Of a stretch of DNA of 64,000 bases, positions 50,974 to 61,409 are shown piece after piece. Within the stretch, counting starts at the first letter, position 1, and every line of letters begins with the position of its first letter. The notes beneath the pieces are model-generated. The model had not been told where the DNA came from. It made no database searches and saw only the letters and a list, made by a program, of their open reading frames with translations. The DNA is from Salmonella enterica subsp. enterica serovar Typhimurium str. LT2 (GTDB lineage: Bacteria; Pseudomonadota; Gammaproteobacteria; Enterobacterales; Enterobacteriaceae), in the NCBI RefSeq assembly GCF_000006945.2, contig NC_003197.2, positions 310,001 to 374,000 of the forward strand, given 5' to 3'. The translations under genes and the position numbers were made by a program.

Positions 50974-52431
50974 TTACTTCGCAGGAATCGCTTTCAGCAA
51001 TTCGGTCAGCAGAGTCCAGTAGTGGCCGACGCTTTCGATATGTACCTGCTCATCCGGAGAGTGAGGTCCGGTAATGGTAGGCCCAATAGAAACCATGTCC
51101 ATATCCGGATAGGGTTTCTTAAACAGACCGCATTCCAGGCCGGCGTGGATAATCTGGATGTTCGGTGTCTTGTTGAACAGACGCTGATAGGTTTCCCGCA
51201 CCAGGTGCATCACCGGCGAGTTCGCATCGGGCTGCCAGCCAGGATAGCTGCCTTTTGCTTCGGTTTTCGCGCCAGCCAGCTTGCCCAGCGAATCCAGCAT
51301 ACTCACCACATAATCTTTACCGCTGTCGATAAGAGAGCGAATCAGGCAGTGAATTTCGACATTCGCATCGGACATTGTGACCACGCCAACGTTCAGCGAT
51401 GTTTCCACTACGCCTTTCGCCACGTCTGAATTGCGGATCACGCCGTTCGGCGTTGCGTTCAGCAGGCGCACAAAGGTATCGCGTGACGGCGCGGTCAATG
51501 CGGCTTTATCACTGGCAACCTCATTGAGTTGCAGCGTCAGGTTTTTCTCTTTTTCCGCCAGTTCGTTTTTCAGAATATCCTGGTAAGCGTTCACTAATGT
51601 TTTCAGCGCGCCTACGTTGTCTGCGGCAACGGCGAGGGTAGCGAACGCTTCGCGCGGAATCGCGTTACGCAGCGTGCCGCCGTTGAAATCGATCAGACGC
51701 AGATCCAGTTCTTCTGCGTGCCCGGCCAGAAAACGCGCCAGCAATTTGTTGGCATTGCCAAGACCGAGGTGAATTTCACCACCGGAGTGGCCGCCTTTCA
51801 GGCCTTTCAGGGTTAGCTTAAAGCACGCAAATCCTGCGGGTACAGCTTCACGGGTCAACGGCAGATTAGAGGTAAAATCAATACCGCCTGCGCAGCCCAT
51901 ATAGATCTCACCTTCTTCTTCAGAGTCGGTGTTGATCAGGATGTCGGCCTGCAACCAGCCGGACTGGAGGCCGAACGCGCCATCCATGCCCGCTTCTTCG
52001 GTCATGGTCAGCAGCACTTCCAGCGGGCCATGGACGACATTATCATCAGCCAGTACCGCTAACGCAGAAGCCATTCCAATACCATTGTCGGCGCCGAGCG
52101 TAGTACCGCGCGCTTTAACCCATTCGCCATCAATATAAGGCTGGATAGGATCTGTAGTGAAGTCGTGAACGGTGTCGCTATTTTTTTGCGGCACCATATC
52201 CAGATGCGCCTGTAAAACGACCGGCTTGCGATTTTCCATACCTGCAGTGGCGGGCTTACGGATCAGAATATTACCGACCTGGTCGCGATCCACGTAAAGG
52301 CCTTTCTCTTTGGCCCAACTCACAATATGTTCCGCGAGTTGCTCTTCGTGATAGGACGGGTGAGGAATAGAACAGATTTTGGCAAAAATATCCCACAAAG
52401 GTTGTGGTGATAACTGAGACAGTTCAGACAC
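50974..52431 (-). CDS. pepD: PepD, aminoacyl-histidine dipeptidase (peptidase D)
   Basis: This 485-residue M20-family metallopeptidase is colinear with E. coli PepD. Metal and catalytic motifs are QAHLDMVP, GADNGIG and TEEAGMDGAFG. It splits X-His dipeptides such as carnosine in the cytoplasm. Confidence 0.97.
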   Translation of the reverse strand: MSELSQLSPQPLWDIFAKICSIPHPSYHEEQLAEHIVSWAKEKGLYVDRDQVGNILIRKPATAGMENRKPVVLQAHLDMVPQKNSDTVHDFTTDPIQPYIDGEWVKARGTTLGADNGIGMASALAVLADDNVVHGPLEVLLTMTEEAGMDGAFGLQSGWLQADILINTDSEEEGEIYMGCAGGIDFTSNLPLTREAVPAGFACFKLTLKGLKGGHSGGEIHLGLGNANKLLARFLAGHAEELDLRLIDFNGGTLRNAIPREAFATLAVAADNVGALKTLVNAYQDILKNELAEKEKNLTLQLNEVASDKAALTAPSRDTFVRLLNATPNGVIRNSDVAKGVVETSLNVGVVTMSDANVEIHCLIRSLIDSGKDYVVSMLDSLGKLAGAKTEAKGSYPGWQPDANSPVMHLVRETYQRLFNKTPNIQIIHAGLECGLFKKPYPDMDMVSIGPTITGPHSPDEQVHIESVGHYWTLLTELLKAIPAK

Positions 52432-52679
52432 GATAAGTCTCCTTGGCGGTGGTCTGAAAAACGTTCTTACAGGCCACAGGGTTAGCGGAATTGATAACTC
52501 TTACGAGATGCGACTGAGAATACCACTTTCTCCGCCTGCGGGTAGTATAAAGCATACAAAAAGAGGCGTGGATTCCGCTAAACACTGGTTTTTAGCGCGT
52601 CAGGTCTCTATAATCTCGCGCAACTATTTCCCCCTCGAACACTTTTTAAGCCGTAGATAAACAGGCTGGGACACTTCAC

Positions 52680-53138
52680 ATGAGCGAAAAATACGTCGTC
52701 ACCTGGGACATGTTGCAGATTCACGCACGCAAACTGGCGAGCCGCCTCATGCCTTCAGAACAATGGAAAGGCATTATTGCCGTAAGTCGTGGCGGCCTTG
52801 TACCGGGCGCACTACTGGCGCGTGAATTGGGCATTCGTCATGTCGATACCGTATGCATCTCCAGCTACGATCACGATAACCAGCGCGAACTGAAAGTGCT
52901 GAAACGTGCAGAAGGCGACGGCGAAGGCTTTATCGTCATCGACGATCTGGTCGATACCGGCGGCACCGCCGTCGCGATTCGCGAAATGTACCCTAAAGCG
53001 CATTTCGTCACGATTTTCGCTAAACCGGCGGGCCGTCCGCTGGTTGATGATTATGTTATTGATATTCCTCAGAACACCTGGATTGAGCAGCCCTGGGATA
53101 TGGGTGTGGTATTTGTACCGCCGATTTCAGGTCGTTAA
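52680..53138 (+). CDS. gpt: Gpt, xanthine-guanine phosphoribosyltransferase
   Basis: This is a 152-residue phosphoribosyltransferase; the PRPP-binding loop FIVIDDLVDTGGTA is at about residues 82-96. It is a purine salvage enzyme. It is divergent from pepD, and is followed by a strong terminator. Confidence 0.97.
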   Translation: MSEKYVVTWDMLQIHARKLASRLMPSEQWKGIIAVSRGGLVPGALLARELGIRHVDTVCISSYDHDNQRELKVLKRAEGDGEGFIVIDDLVDTGGTAVAIREMYPKAHFVTIFAKPAGRPLVDDYVIDIPQNTWIEQPWDMGVVFVPPISGR

Positions 53139-53153
53139 TCAGCAGCTTTTCAG

Positions 53154-53182
53154 AGCGCCCGGCAATGCCGGGCGCTGTTTTA
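53154..53182 (+). terminator. gpt terminator
   Basis: AGCGCCCGGC-AAT-GCCGGGCGCT perfect stem followed by GTTTTATT. Confidence 0.9.
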
Positions 53183-53226
53183 TTGGTTACAATAAGCCTC
53201 TATGAGTATCCAAGGAGGCTGCACGA

Positions 53227-54471
53227 ATGACACAGGCTAACCTCAGCGAAACCCTGTTCAAACCCCGCTTTAAACATACTGAAACGTCTACCCTTGTCCG
53301 TCGGTTCAATCGTGGGTCGCAGCCGCCCATGCAATCCGCGCTGGACGGTAAGAACGTCCCGCACTGGTATCGCATGATAAACCGCCTGATGTGGATTTGG
53401 CGCGGCGTTGACCCACGAGAAATCCTTGATGTGCAGGCGCGCATTGTGATGAGCGACGCAGAGCGAACGGATGATGATTTATACGATACGGTCATCGGTT
53501 ACCGCGGCGGCAACTGGATTTATGAGTGGGCAAAGCAGGCGATGGACTGGCAGCAGAAAGCCTGTCAGGAACAGGACGCCATGCGCAGCGGACGCTACTG
53601 GCTTCATGCCTCAACGCTCTATAACATTGCCGCCTACCCGCATTTGAAGGGCGATGAGCTGGCGGAGCAGGCGCAGGCGTTGGCGAATCGCGCCTATGAA
53701 GAGGCCGCGCAGCGGTTGCCAGGCTCGTTACGTGAAATGGAATTTGCCGTTCCTGGCGGTTCGCCTGTCACCGCGTTTTTACATATGCCGAAAGGGGATG
53801 GCCCGTTTCCGACGGTGCTCATGTGCGGCGGCCTGGACGCCATGCAAACCGACTATTACACCCTGTATGAACGCTATTTCGCGCCGCGCGGTATCGCGAT
53901 GTTAACGCTTGATATGCCTTCGGTTGGATTTTCATCAAAGTGGAAATTAACCCAGGATTCCAGCTTGCTCCATCAGCATGTGTTAAAAGCGCTTCCTAAT
54001 GTCCCCTGGGTGGATCATACCCGTGTTGCGGCGTTTGGTTTCCGTTTTGGCGCCAACGTTGCGGTGCGTCTGGCCTATCTGGAAGCGCCGCGTTTGAAAG
54101 CGGTGGCTTGCCTGGGGCCGGTGGTCCATGCGCTACTTAGCGATCCGCAACGACAGAGCACGGTGCCGGAGATGTATCTGGATGTGCTGGCCAGCCGTCT
54201 GGGTATGCATGATGCTTCGGATGAGGCGCTGCGTGTGGAGCTCAATCGCTATTCGTTGAAAGTACAGGGGCTACTGGGCAGACGTTGTCCTACGCCAATG
54301 CTTTCCGGCTTCTGGAAAAACGATCCCTTCAGCCCGGAAGAAGAGTCTCGCTTAATTACAACATCATCTTCAGACGGTAAGCTGATAGAGATCCCTTTTA
54401 ACCCGGTGTACCGCAATTTTGACCGCGCGCTGCAAGAAATTACCGACTGGATTAATCATAGATTGTGTTAA
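53227..54471 (+). CDS. frsA: FrsA (YafA), fermentation/respiration switch protein
   Basis: This 414-residue alpha/beta-hydrolase-fold protein is colinear with E. coli FrsA, which binds unphosphorylated enzyme IIA-Glc. The C-terminal hydrolase-like domain (residues 180-414) has GFRFGANVA in place of a standard nucleophile elbow GxSxG. Confidence 0.94.
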   Translation: MTQANLSETLFKPRFKHTETSTLVRRFNRGSQPPMQSALDGKNVPHWYRMINRLMWIWRGVDPREILDVQARIVMSDAERTDDDLYDTVIGYRGGNWIYEWAKQAMDWQQKACQEQDAMRSGRYWLHASTLYNIAAYPHLKGDELAEQAQALANRAYEEAAQRLPGSLREMEFAVPGGSPVTAFLHMPKGDGPFPTVLMCGGLDAMQTDYYTLYERYFAPRGIAMLTLDMPSVGFSSKWKLTQDSSLLHQHVLKALPNVPWVDHTRVAAFGFRFGANVAVRLAYLEAPRLKAVACLGPVVHALLSDPQRQSTVPEMYLDVLASRLGMHDASDEALRVELNRYSLKVQGLLGRRCPTPMLSGFWKNDPFSPEEESRLITTSSSDGKLIEIPFNPVYRNFDRALQEITDWINHRLC

Positions 54472-54528
54472 TAGATTGATAAATTCTATTGATTTGGTAA
54501 AACAGTTGCTTCATTAAAGGAGATCGCA

Positions 54529-54930
54529 ATGACGTTACCGAGTGGACACCCGAAAAGTAGATTGATCAAGAAATTTACCGCGCTTGGCCCCTATATCCGG
54601 GAAGGGCAGTGCGAAGACAATCGTTTTTTTTTCGATTGCCTGGCAGTTTGCGTCAACGTGAAGCCCGCGCCAGAGAAGCGTGAATTTTGGGGCTGGTGGA
54701 TGGAGCTGGAAGCACAAGAGAAACGCTTCACTTATCGTTATCAGTTTGGTTTGTTTGATAAAGAGGGCAACTGGACCGTAGTGCCGATTAACGAAACCGA
54801 AGTGGTGGAGCGACTGGAATACACGCTACGCGAGTTTCATGAAAAACTACGCGACCTGCTGATTTCTATGGAGCTGGCGCTGGAGCCGTCTGACGATTTC
54901 AACGACGAGCCGGTAAAACTGTCGGCATAA
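54529..54930 (+). CDS. crl: Crl, RpoS-activating factor
   Basis: This 133-residue protein starts after AAAGGAGATCGCA. It is a Crl family member that binds sigma-S and promotes its association with core RNA polymerase. Conserved stretches are FFDCLAVCVNVKP and EFWGWWMELEAQEK. Confidence 0.95.
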   Translation: MTLPSGHPKSRLIKKFTALGPYIREGQCEDNRFFFDCLAVCVNVKPAPEKREFWGWWMELEAQEKRFTYRYQFGLFDKEGNWTVVPINETEVVERLEYTLREFHEKLRDLLISMELALEPSDDFNDEPVKLSA

Positions 54931-54942
54931 CCCTGCTGCCAT

Positions 54943-54967
54943 GCCTGATGGCGCAGCGCCATCAGGC
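54943..54967. terminator. REP-like hairpin between crl and phoE
   Basis: GCCTGATGGC-GCAGC-GCCATCAGGC at 54943-54967, the central palindrome of REP/BIME elements, between convergent genes. Confidence 0.8.
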
Positions 54968-54980
54968 ACAATGCGACTTA

Positions 54981-56033
54981 TCAGAACTGGTAGGTCAACC
55001 CTATTGCCACAATATCATCGTCATTAATGCCTAACGTGTTATCGCTATCAAGCTGATTGATTTTGTAATCTACAAACGCGGACATATTTTTGTTGAAGTA
55101 ATAGGTTGCGCCAACGTCAATGTAATTCACCAAATCCTCACTGCCGACGCCCTCAATATCTTTGCCTTTTGACAGCACATAGCCTAATGACGGACGCAGA
55201 CCAAAATCAAACTGATACTGGATAACCGCTTCGAAGTTTTGGGTTTTATTGGCAAATCCGCCGGAAACTGGCGTCATGTTGCGGGTTTCTGAATAGAAGG
55301 TCGCAATATAAATATCATTAGCGTCATACTTAACACCCGTAGCCCAGGCTTCGGCTTTATCGCCCGTACCGCGGCGCTGCAGATTTTGCTCCCTGGTGCG
55401 ATCGGAGAGAGTATAAGCGCCGCTGACGGCAAAATCGCTGCCGCCGAAATCATAGCTCACGGATGTGCCGAAGCCGTCGCCGTTTTGCTTTTTCACATCG
55501 CGATCTTCGTTTTTCCCCTGATACTGTAAGGTAAGATCCAGTCCATCAACGATGCCGAAGAAATCGGTATTGCGGTAAGTCGCCAGCCCGCTGGCGCGTT
55601 TAGTCATAAAATTATCGGTCTGGGCGGAAGAGTCGCCGCCGAATTCGGGAAACATATCCGTCCAGGCCTCAACATCGTACAGCGCGCCCAGGTTACGTCC
55701 ATAGTCAAAAGAACCGATATCTTTTAATTTCAGGCCAGCAAAGGCCAGGCGGGTTTTTTGCTGGGACGAATCACTTTCGGCTTTATTACTGGCAAACTCA
55801 GCTTCCCAGCGCCCGTAGCCGGTCAATTGATCGTTAATTTGCGTTTCGCCTTTAAAACCAAAACGAACGTAGCTTTGATCGCCATCTTTGCTGTCATAAT
55901 CGCTCATATAGTGCATGGCTTTAACTTTTCCATACACATCAAGCTTATTACCGTTTTTATTGTAAACCTCGGCGGCGTGAACAGATGCTGATGCGATGAT
56001 ACTCACCACTATTGCCAGAGTGCTTTTATTCAT
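54981..56033 (-). CDS. phoE: PhoE, phosphoporin (outer-membrane porin)
   Basis: This is 350 residues from the ATG at 56033 (MNKSTLAIVV; two extra upstream codons are possible). It is a 16-stranded trimeric porin with constriction loop PEFGGDSSAQT and terminal Phe (LTYQF). Length and sequence are colinear with E. coli PhoE. A PhoB box is present upstream. Confidence 0.95.
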   Translation of the reverse strand: MNKSTLAIVVSIIASASVHAAEVYNKNGNKLDVYGKVKAMHYMSDYDSKDGDQSYVRFGFKGETQINDQLTGYGRWEAEFASNKAESDSSQQKTRLAFAGLKLKDIGSFDYGRNLGALYDVEAWTDMFPEFGGDSSAQTDNFMTKRASGLATYRNTDFFGIVDGLDLTLQYQGKNEDRDVKKQNGDGFGTSVSYDFGGSDFAVSGAYTLSDRTREQNLQRRGTGDKAEAWATGVKYDANDIYIATFYSETRNMTPVSGGFANKTQNFEAVIQYQFDFGLRPSLGYVLSKGKDIEGVGSEDLVNYIDVGATYYFNKNMSAFVDYKINQLDSDNTLGINDDDIVAIGLTYQF

Positions 56034-56111
56034 TTCCATTCCTGTTTTAATTACGCGCTATGATTTGTCGGGAAACCCGGTAAAAAACAGGAAGGTTTTT
56101 AACGTTCGGTA

Positions 56112-56129
56112 ATGAAAGATTTATGACAA
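56112..56129. promoter_or_regulatory. Pho box upstream of phoE
   Basis: On the minus strand the half sites TTGTCAT and CTTTCAT are separated by AAAT (TTGTCATAAATCTTTCAT), the tandem 7 bp repeats of a PhoB-binding site, 79 bp upstream of phoE. Confidence 0.75.
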
Positions 56130-56315
56130 AGTGAGAATTTTTTTAAAAAAATATGTTTAATTGTTGCGGTAATAAAATGGTCAAATTCCGCCGCTACGCT
56201 TGCTGATCCTGCGCAACAAAATTTCACGCTACGCGTACAGGTTGTTGGCAACCGGAGCCAGTCCTGCTAAAACGTTCATTTGGTCTTTATTTCTTATTTT
56301 GAACGGCAGAGAATC

Positions 56316-57419
56316 ATGAGTGACAGCCAGACGCTGGTCGTAAAACTCGGCACCAGCGTGCTAACAGGCGGATCGCGCCGCCTGAACCGTGCCCATATCG
56401 TAGAACTTGTCCGCCAGTGCGCGCAGTTACACGCCGCGGGACATCGTATTGTTATTGTTACCTCTGGCGCGATTGCCGCCGGACGTGAACATCTCGGCTA
56501 CCCGGAACTGCCGGCAACAATTGCCTCTAAACAGCTTCTGGCGGCGGTAGGGCAAAGCCGCTTGATTCAACTGTGGGAGCAGTTGTTTTCAATTTACGGT
56601 ATCCATATCGGGCAGATGCTGTTGACGCGTGCGGATATGGAAGACAGAGAGCGCTTTCTGAACGCCCGCGATACGCTACGTGCATTACTGGATAACCATA
56701 TTGTGCCGGTTATCAATGAAAATGATGCCGTTGCGACAGCGGAAATTAAAGTGGGCGACAACGATAACCTCTCCGCGCTGGCGGCGATCCTGGCAGGCGC
56801 GGATAAACTGCTGCTGCTGACCGATCAGCAAGGATTATTTACCGCCGATCCGCGTAGCAATCCGCAGGCGGAGCTTATCAAAGATGTGTATGGCGTTGAC
56901 GATGCGCTGCGCTCTATCGCGGGAGACAGCGTTTCCGGGCTGGGAACCGGTGGTATGAGCACTAAGCTTCAGGCGGCAGACGTGGCCTGTCGCGCGGGTA
57001 TTGATACGATTATTGCCTCAGGCAGTAAACCGGGCGTGATCGGCGATGTGATGGAGGGGATTTCCGTCGGCACCCGTTTTCATGCGCAAGCCTCGCCGCT
57101 GGAAAACCGCAAACGTTGGATCTTCGGCGCGCCGCCGGCAGGTGAAATTACGGTTGATGAAGGCGCGACCGCGGCAATGCTGGAACGTGGCAGTTCACTT
57201 CTGCCAAAAGGCATCAAAAGCGTGACGGGCAATTTCTCGCGGGGGGAGGTCATCAGAATTTGTAACCTGCAAGGGCGTGATATTGCTCATGGCGTCAGCC
57301 GTTATAACAGTGATGCTCTGCGGCGGATAGCCGGTCACCACTCTCAACAAATCGATGCGATTCTGGGCTATGAATATGGCCCGGTCGCTGTTCATCGTGA
57401 TGACATGATTACTCGATAA
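56316..57419 (+). CDS. proB: ProB, glutamate 5-kinase
   Basis: This is 367 residues from ATG 56316. It has the amino-acid kinase domain ([33 protein letters not shown]) and a C-terminal PUA domain (residues 280-360). First committed step of proline synthesis. It is 11 bp upstream of proA in one operon. Confidence 0.97.
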
Positions 57420-57430
57420 GGAACAGGCAT

Positions 57431-58681
57431 ATGCTGGAACAAATGGGCATTGCTGCTAAAGCGGCGTCGTATAAGCTGGCGCTGCTCTCCAGCGGCGAAA
57501 AAAATCGCGTGCTGGAAAAAATAGCCGATGAACTGGAAGCGCAAATGGAAAGTATCCTCAGCGCGAACGTACAAGATGTTGAGCAGGCGCGAGCCAATGG
57601 CCTGAGCGAAGCGATGCTGGACCGCCTGGCGCTGACCCCTGCGCGTCTGAAAGCGATTGCTGACGATGTGCGCCAGGTCTGTAATCTCGCCGACCCGGTC
57701 GGGCAGGTGATCGACGGCGGTCTGCTGGACAGCGGGCTACGTCTGGAGCGCCGCCGCGTGCCGTTGGGCGTGGTTGGCGTTATCTATGAGGCGCGTCCGA
57801 ATGTTACCGTTGATGTGGCTTCTTTGTGTCTGAAAACCGGTAATGCGGTGATTCTACGCGGTGGGAAGGAGACGTATCGCACGAATGCCGCAACCGTTCG
57901 TGTCATTCAGAAGGCGCTGAAAGCTTGCGGTTTACCGGAGGCGGCGGTTCAGGCGATTGATAATCCGGACCGTTCGCTGGTCAATGAAATGCTGCGTATG
58001 GATAAGTACATCGATATGCTGATCCCGCGCGGCGGCGCAGGCTTGCATAAACTGTGCCGCGAGCAATCCACCATTCCGGTGATTACCGGCGGGATTGGCG
58101 TGTGCCATATTTTTGTTGATAGCAGCGCAGACATCGCCCCGGCGCTGAAGATTATTGTTAACGCCAAAACCCAGCGCCCGAGCACCTGTAACACGGTGGA
58201 AACCTTGCTGGTGCATCAGGACATCGCAGAACGCTTTTTGCCTGCGCTGAGCAAGCAGATGGCGGAGAGCGGCGTAACGTTGCATGGGGATGAAACCGTC
58301 ATGCAGGTACTGCATGGCCCTGCCAAACTGGTGCCGCTGAAACCGGAAGAGCTGGATAACGAGTTTCTGTCTCTGGATCTGAACGTTGTGGTGGTCGAAA
58401 ATATGGATGGCGCTATCGCCCACATTCGCGAACATGGTACTCAGCACTCCGATGCGATTTTAACGTGCGATATGCATAATGCTGCGCGTTTCGTGAACGA
58501 AGTGGATTCCGCTGCGGTTTATGTCAACGCCTCTACCCGTTTTACCGACGGCGGGCAGTTTGGGCTTGGCGCAGAAGTGGCGGTCAGCACGCAGAAATTA
58601 CATGCCCGCGGTCCGATGGGGCTTGAAGCGCTTACCACCTATAAGTGGATCGGCTTTGGCGATGGTACGATTCGTGCGTAA
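57431..58681 (+). CDS. proA: ProA, gamma-glutamyl phosphate reductase
   Basis: This is a 416-residue aldehyde-dehydrogenase-fold enzyme with the catalytic Cys in [19 protein letters not shown]. It converts gamma-glutamyl phosphate to glutamate semialdehyde. Second gene of proBA. Confidence 0.97.
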
Positions 58682-58796
58682 TTAATGACGAGCGGTGCAA
58701 AAATAGCCGGTTGAGTAGCAAGGCTATTGACGCACCGCCCGGTTAGTTTTAACCTTCTACCCCGTGATTCACCCGCGTGAACACACCCTTCTCAGG

Positions 58797-58872
58797 GCCG
58801 ATATAGCTCAGTTGGTAGAGCAGCGCATTCGTAATGCGAAGGTCGTAGGTTCGACTCCTATTATCGGCACCA
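58797..58872 (+). tRNA. thrW: tRNA-Thr (anticodon CGT)
   Basis: A 76 nt cloverleaf: acceptor GCCGATA/TATCGGC with discriminator A and encoded CCA; D-loop AGCTCAGTTGGTAGAGC; anticodon loop TTCGTAA; T-arm GTAGGTTCGACTCCTAT. It is the thrW gene next to proBA, a frequent island/prophage attachment site. Confidence 0.97.
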
Positions 58873-59104
58873 TCTAAATCAATCACTTATGTACAACCTC
58901 ATTTCTCAAAAACACCATTTTTTGCTCTCGGGTACACTCTCGGGTACACAACTAGCAAAACATAAGCAGTATCCCACCTAACCCAAAGATGATTTCTTGT
59001 TTACCATGCGCCATGAGTTGGCCTACCATTTGATAGGCTGAATACGTATTGGAAAGATTCTACATTCCATCATGTTAATGATTCCGTCTCAGAGCTATGT
59101 ACTC
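58873..59104. other. Integration-scar region after thrW
   Basis: The stretch has the tandem direct repeat CTCGGGTACAC at 58927-58937 and 58939-58949, a type of repeat often found between a tRNA att site and an integrase gene. No integrase frame is left. The remaining 150 bp has no gene I can support. Confidence 0.5.
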
Positions 59105-59920
59105 TGATCCTACCCGCGTAATATGGGCACAACCCTAAGCGAGGTTCTGGTTTTCAAATTGTTCCGGACTGAGACCGCCACAGGCACTGTGACGACGCTA
59201 CCGATTGTAATCACACTCACTATAATTAAACACTGCTGTCCGCATTATTTCCCGGCTGACAAAGTCCTCTCCGTGGATACATTCCACCTTCAGCGTATGG
59301 AAGAAGCTTTCCGCACAGGCATTGTCGTAACAACAACCTCTGGCGCTCATACTTCCCCGCAGATTATGGCGTTTCAGTAAGCTCTGATAATCCGTTGAAC
59401 AGTACTGACCGCCTCTGTCTGTATGCACGATGACATTTTCCGGACATTTACGCCGCCACAGCGCCATCTGTAACGCATCGCAGGCAAGCTGTGCTGTCAT
59501 CCGCGAAGACATCGACCAGCCAATGACTGACCGCGACCACAGATCGATAACCACGGCCAGATAAAGCCAGCCTTCACCAGTGCGAAGATACGTGATGTCA
59601 CCCACCCACTTCTGATTCGGGCCGCTGGCGTAAAAGTCCTGCTTCAGCAGATTCTCTGAGACTGGCAGACCATGTTTGCGGTAACTGACCGGACGGAACC
59701 GGCGCGAGGCTTTCGCCCGCAGCCCCTGCCGACGCAGGCTGGCCGCCACGGTTTTCACGTTGAACTGGTAACCCTGAGCACGAAGCTCATCCGTCAGGCG
59801 TGGCGCACCATAGCGTTGTTTTGCGTCACTGAATGCTTCCCGGAAGACGTTATCACAGACAAGGTGGAACCGCTGACGCCGGTTTATCTGATGACGACGC
59901 TGATGCCAGACGTACCGCTT
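59105..59920 (-). mobile_element. IS3-family insertion sequence remnant
   Basis: The left end TGATCCTACCCGCG at 59105 is an IS3-like terminal inverted repeat. On the minus strand an orfB transposase reads from about 59910 (WHQRRHQINRRQRF, KQRYGAPRLTDELRAQG) through the catalytic DDE region (WVGDITYL, HTDRGGQY, DNACAESFFHTLK) to TAG at 59135. A TGG-to-TAG change (at 59196-59198, NR*RRH) truncates the C-terminus. The orfA and the right end are missing; the element joins the dehydratase-reactivase fragment at about 59920. Confidence 0.85.
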
Positions 59921-59924
59921 ACAG

Positions 59925-60630
59925 ATGCAGGCTATCGCCAGCGAGCTAAGCGCCCGGTTAAATACCCCAGTTGAAGTCGGTGGTGTGGAAGCCAACATGG
60001 CTGTGGCTGGCGCGTTAACGACGCCTGGATGCGACGCTCCGCTGGCGATCCTCGATTTAGGCGCAGGATCCACCGATGCCGCCATTATCAATAACGATGG
60101 CGTAGTGAAGGCGGTACACCTTGCCGGGGCGGGGAATATGGTCAGCCTGTTGATTCAAACGGAGCTTGGCTTAAGCGATCCGTTTTTGGCAGAGGAAATA
60201 CCCGCTGGCCAAAGTGGAGAGCCTGTTCAGCATTCGCCACGAGAACGGCGCGGTGGAGTTTTTTCGTGAACCGCTTAGCCCGTCAGTATTTGCCAAAGTG
60301 GTGTATCTGAAAGAGGGCGAGCTGATCCCGGTCGATAACCAGACCTCGCTGGAGAAGATTCGTCTGGTGCGCCGTCAGGCCAAAGAGAAAGTCTTTGTGA
60401 CCAACTGTCTGCGCGCGTTACGTCAGGTCTCGCCCGGCGGCTCGATTCGCGATATCACTTTTGTGGTGCTGGTAGGTGGCTCATCGCTGGATTTTGAAAT
60501 TCCGCAGATGATCACCGATGCGCTGGCGCAGTACGGCGTTGTCGCCGGGCAGGGTAATATCTGTGGTACTGAAGGCCCGCGCAATGCGGTAGCGACCGGG
60601 CTGGTTTTAGCCGGAGAAGCCAAAAAATAG
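59925..60630 (+). pseudogene. Fragment of glycerol/diol dehydratase reactivase large subunit (DhaF/GdrA type)
   Basis: From 59925 the frame reads GGVEANMAVAGALTTPGC and LAILDLGAGSTDAAI, then shifts near 60199 and continues as YPLAKVESLFSIRHENGA, LRALRQVSPGGS and VVLVGGSSLDFEIPQ to the stop at 60628-60630. This is the C-terminal third of the ATPase subunit that swaps inactivated B12 in glycerol or propanediol dehydratases. The wording is nearer to Klebsiella/Citrobacter GdrA/DhaF than to PduG. The N-terminal two-thirds is missing (IS3 remnant at the border), and about eight bases are lost at 60199. Confidence 0.85.
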
Positions 60631-60763
60631 TGCAGAAAACAGCCGCGCAAGCGTTTAGCTGCGGGGTAAGTCAAAGAAAGGCGATGTTCTCTTTGATATC
60701 CCGGCGGAGTTGGGTACATAGTATCAAGGTGTCTCTCACGTGGTTAATTTTAAGGATAAGAGC

Positions 60764-61063
60764 ATGCCAACAGCAATTGAGAAAGCCTTGGATTTTATTG
60801 GTGGTATGAACACATCGGCGTCAGTACCCCATTCAATGGATGAAAGTACCGCTAAGGGAATTTTAAAGTATTTGCATGATTTAGGCGTGCCAGTAAGCCC
60901 GGAAGTTGTGGTGGCACGAGGTGAGCAGGAGGGATGGAATCCTGAGTTCACGAAAAAAGTGGCCGGATGGGCAGAAAAAGTCGCCTCCGGTAACCGCATC
61001 CTTATCAAAAACCCAGAGTATTTTTCGACCTATATGCAGGAGCAGCTCAAAGAACTCGTGTGA
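60764..61063 (+). CDS. YoaC-like DUF1889 protein
   Basis: This is 99 residues from ATG 60764 with AAGGATAAGAGC upstream. MPTAIEKALDFIGGMNTS, AKGILKYLHDLG and NPEYFSTYMQEQLKELV match the small YoaC/DUF1889 family, whose function is unknown. It is a lone gene in the region between the dehydratase-reactivase fragment and an MFS gene. The family name is from memory. Confidence 0.6.
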   Translation: MPTAIEKALDFIGGMNTSASVPHSMDESTAKGILKYLHDLGVPVSPEVVVARGEQEGWNPEFTKKVAGWAEKVASGNRILIKNPEYFSTYMQEQLKELV

Positions 61064-61409
61064 GCTGACTATCGAATAAAACGCTAACGGACGTTTCCAT
61101 CTAAGGATGGCGGCGTCCAGAAGGGTTGCCAGTGACAGTTTTGGACTGCCGATTCATTTCTTTTCGTCAAATTAATGTCTATATATTTATTGAATAAATA
61201 TATAGTTCATAACTTACTACGTTGCCATTACCGCGTCATTCTTAGATGATCTACATTTCATAAAACACTTGATTCCATTTCGTCTCTATTAAGAAAAATA
61301 AAATGTGAACGCTGTCAATTCTGTAAACGTAAAAGATAAATATTGTATACACGGATGTTTGTTGGCAAACAGGCAGATGGCAATCAGGATCTTTTACGGA
61401 ACATTGTGT
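61064..61409 (+). promoter_or_regulatory. AT-rich region before the MFS gene
   Basis: 346 bp without a gene, turning strongly AT-rich from 61180. It should contain the promoter of the transporter-leuC2 unit. No operator is recognisable. Confidence 0.4.

Noticed and set aside
58873..59104. Integrase gene next to thrW
   Set aside because: The repeat context is integrase-like, but no frame with tyrosine-recombinase motifs exists.
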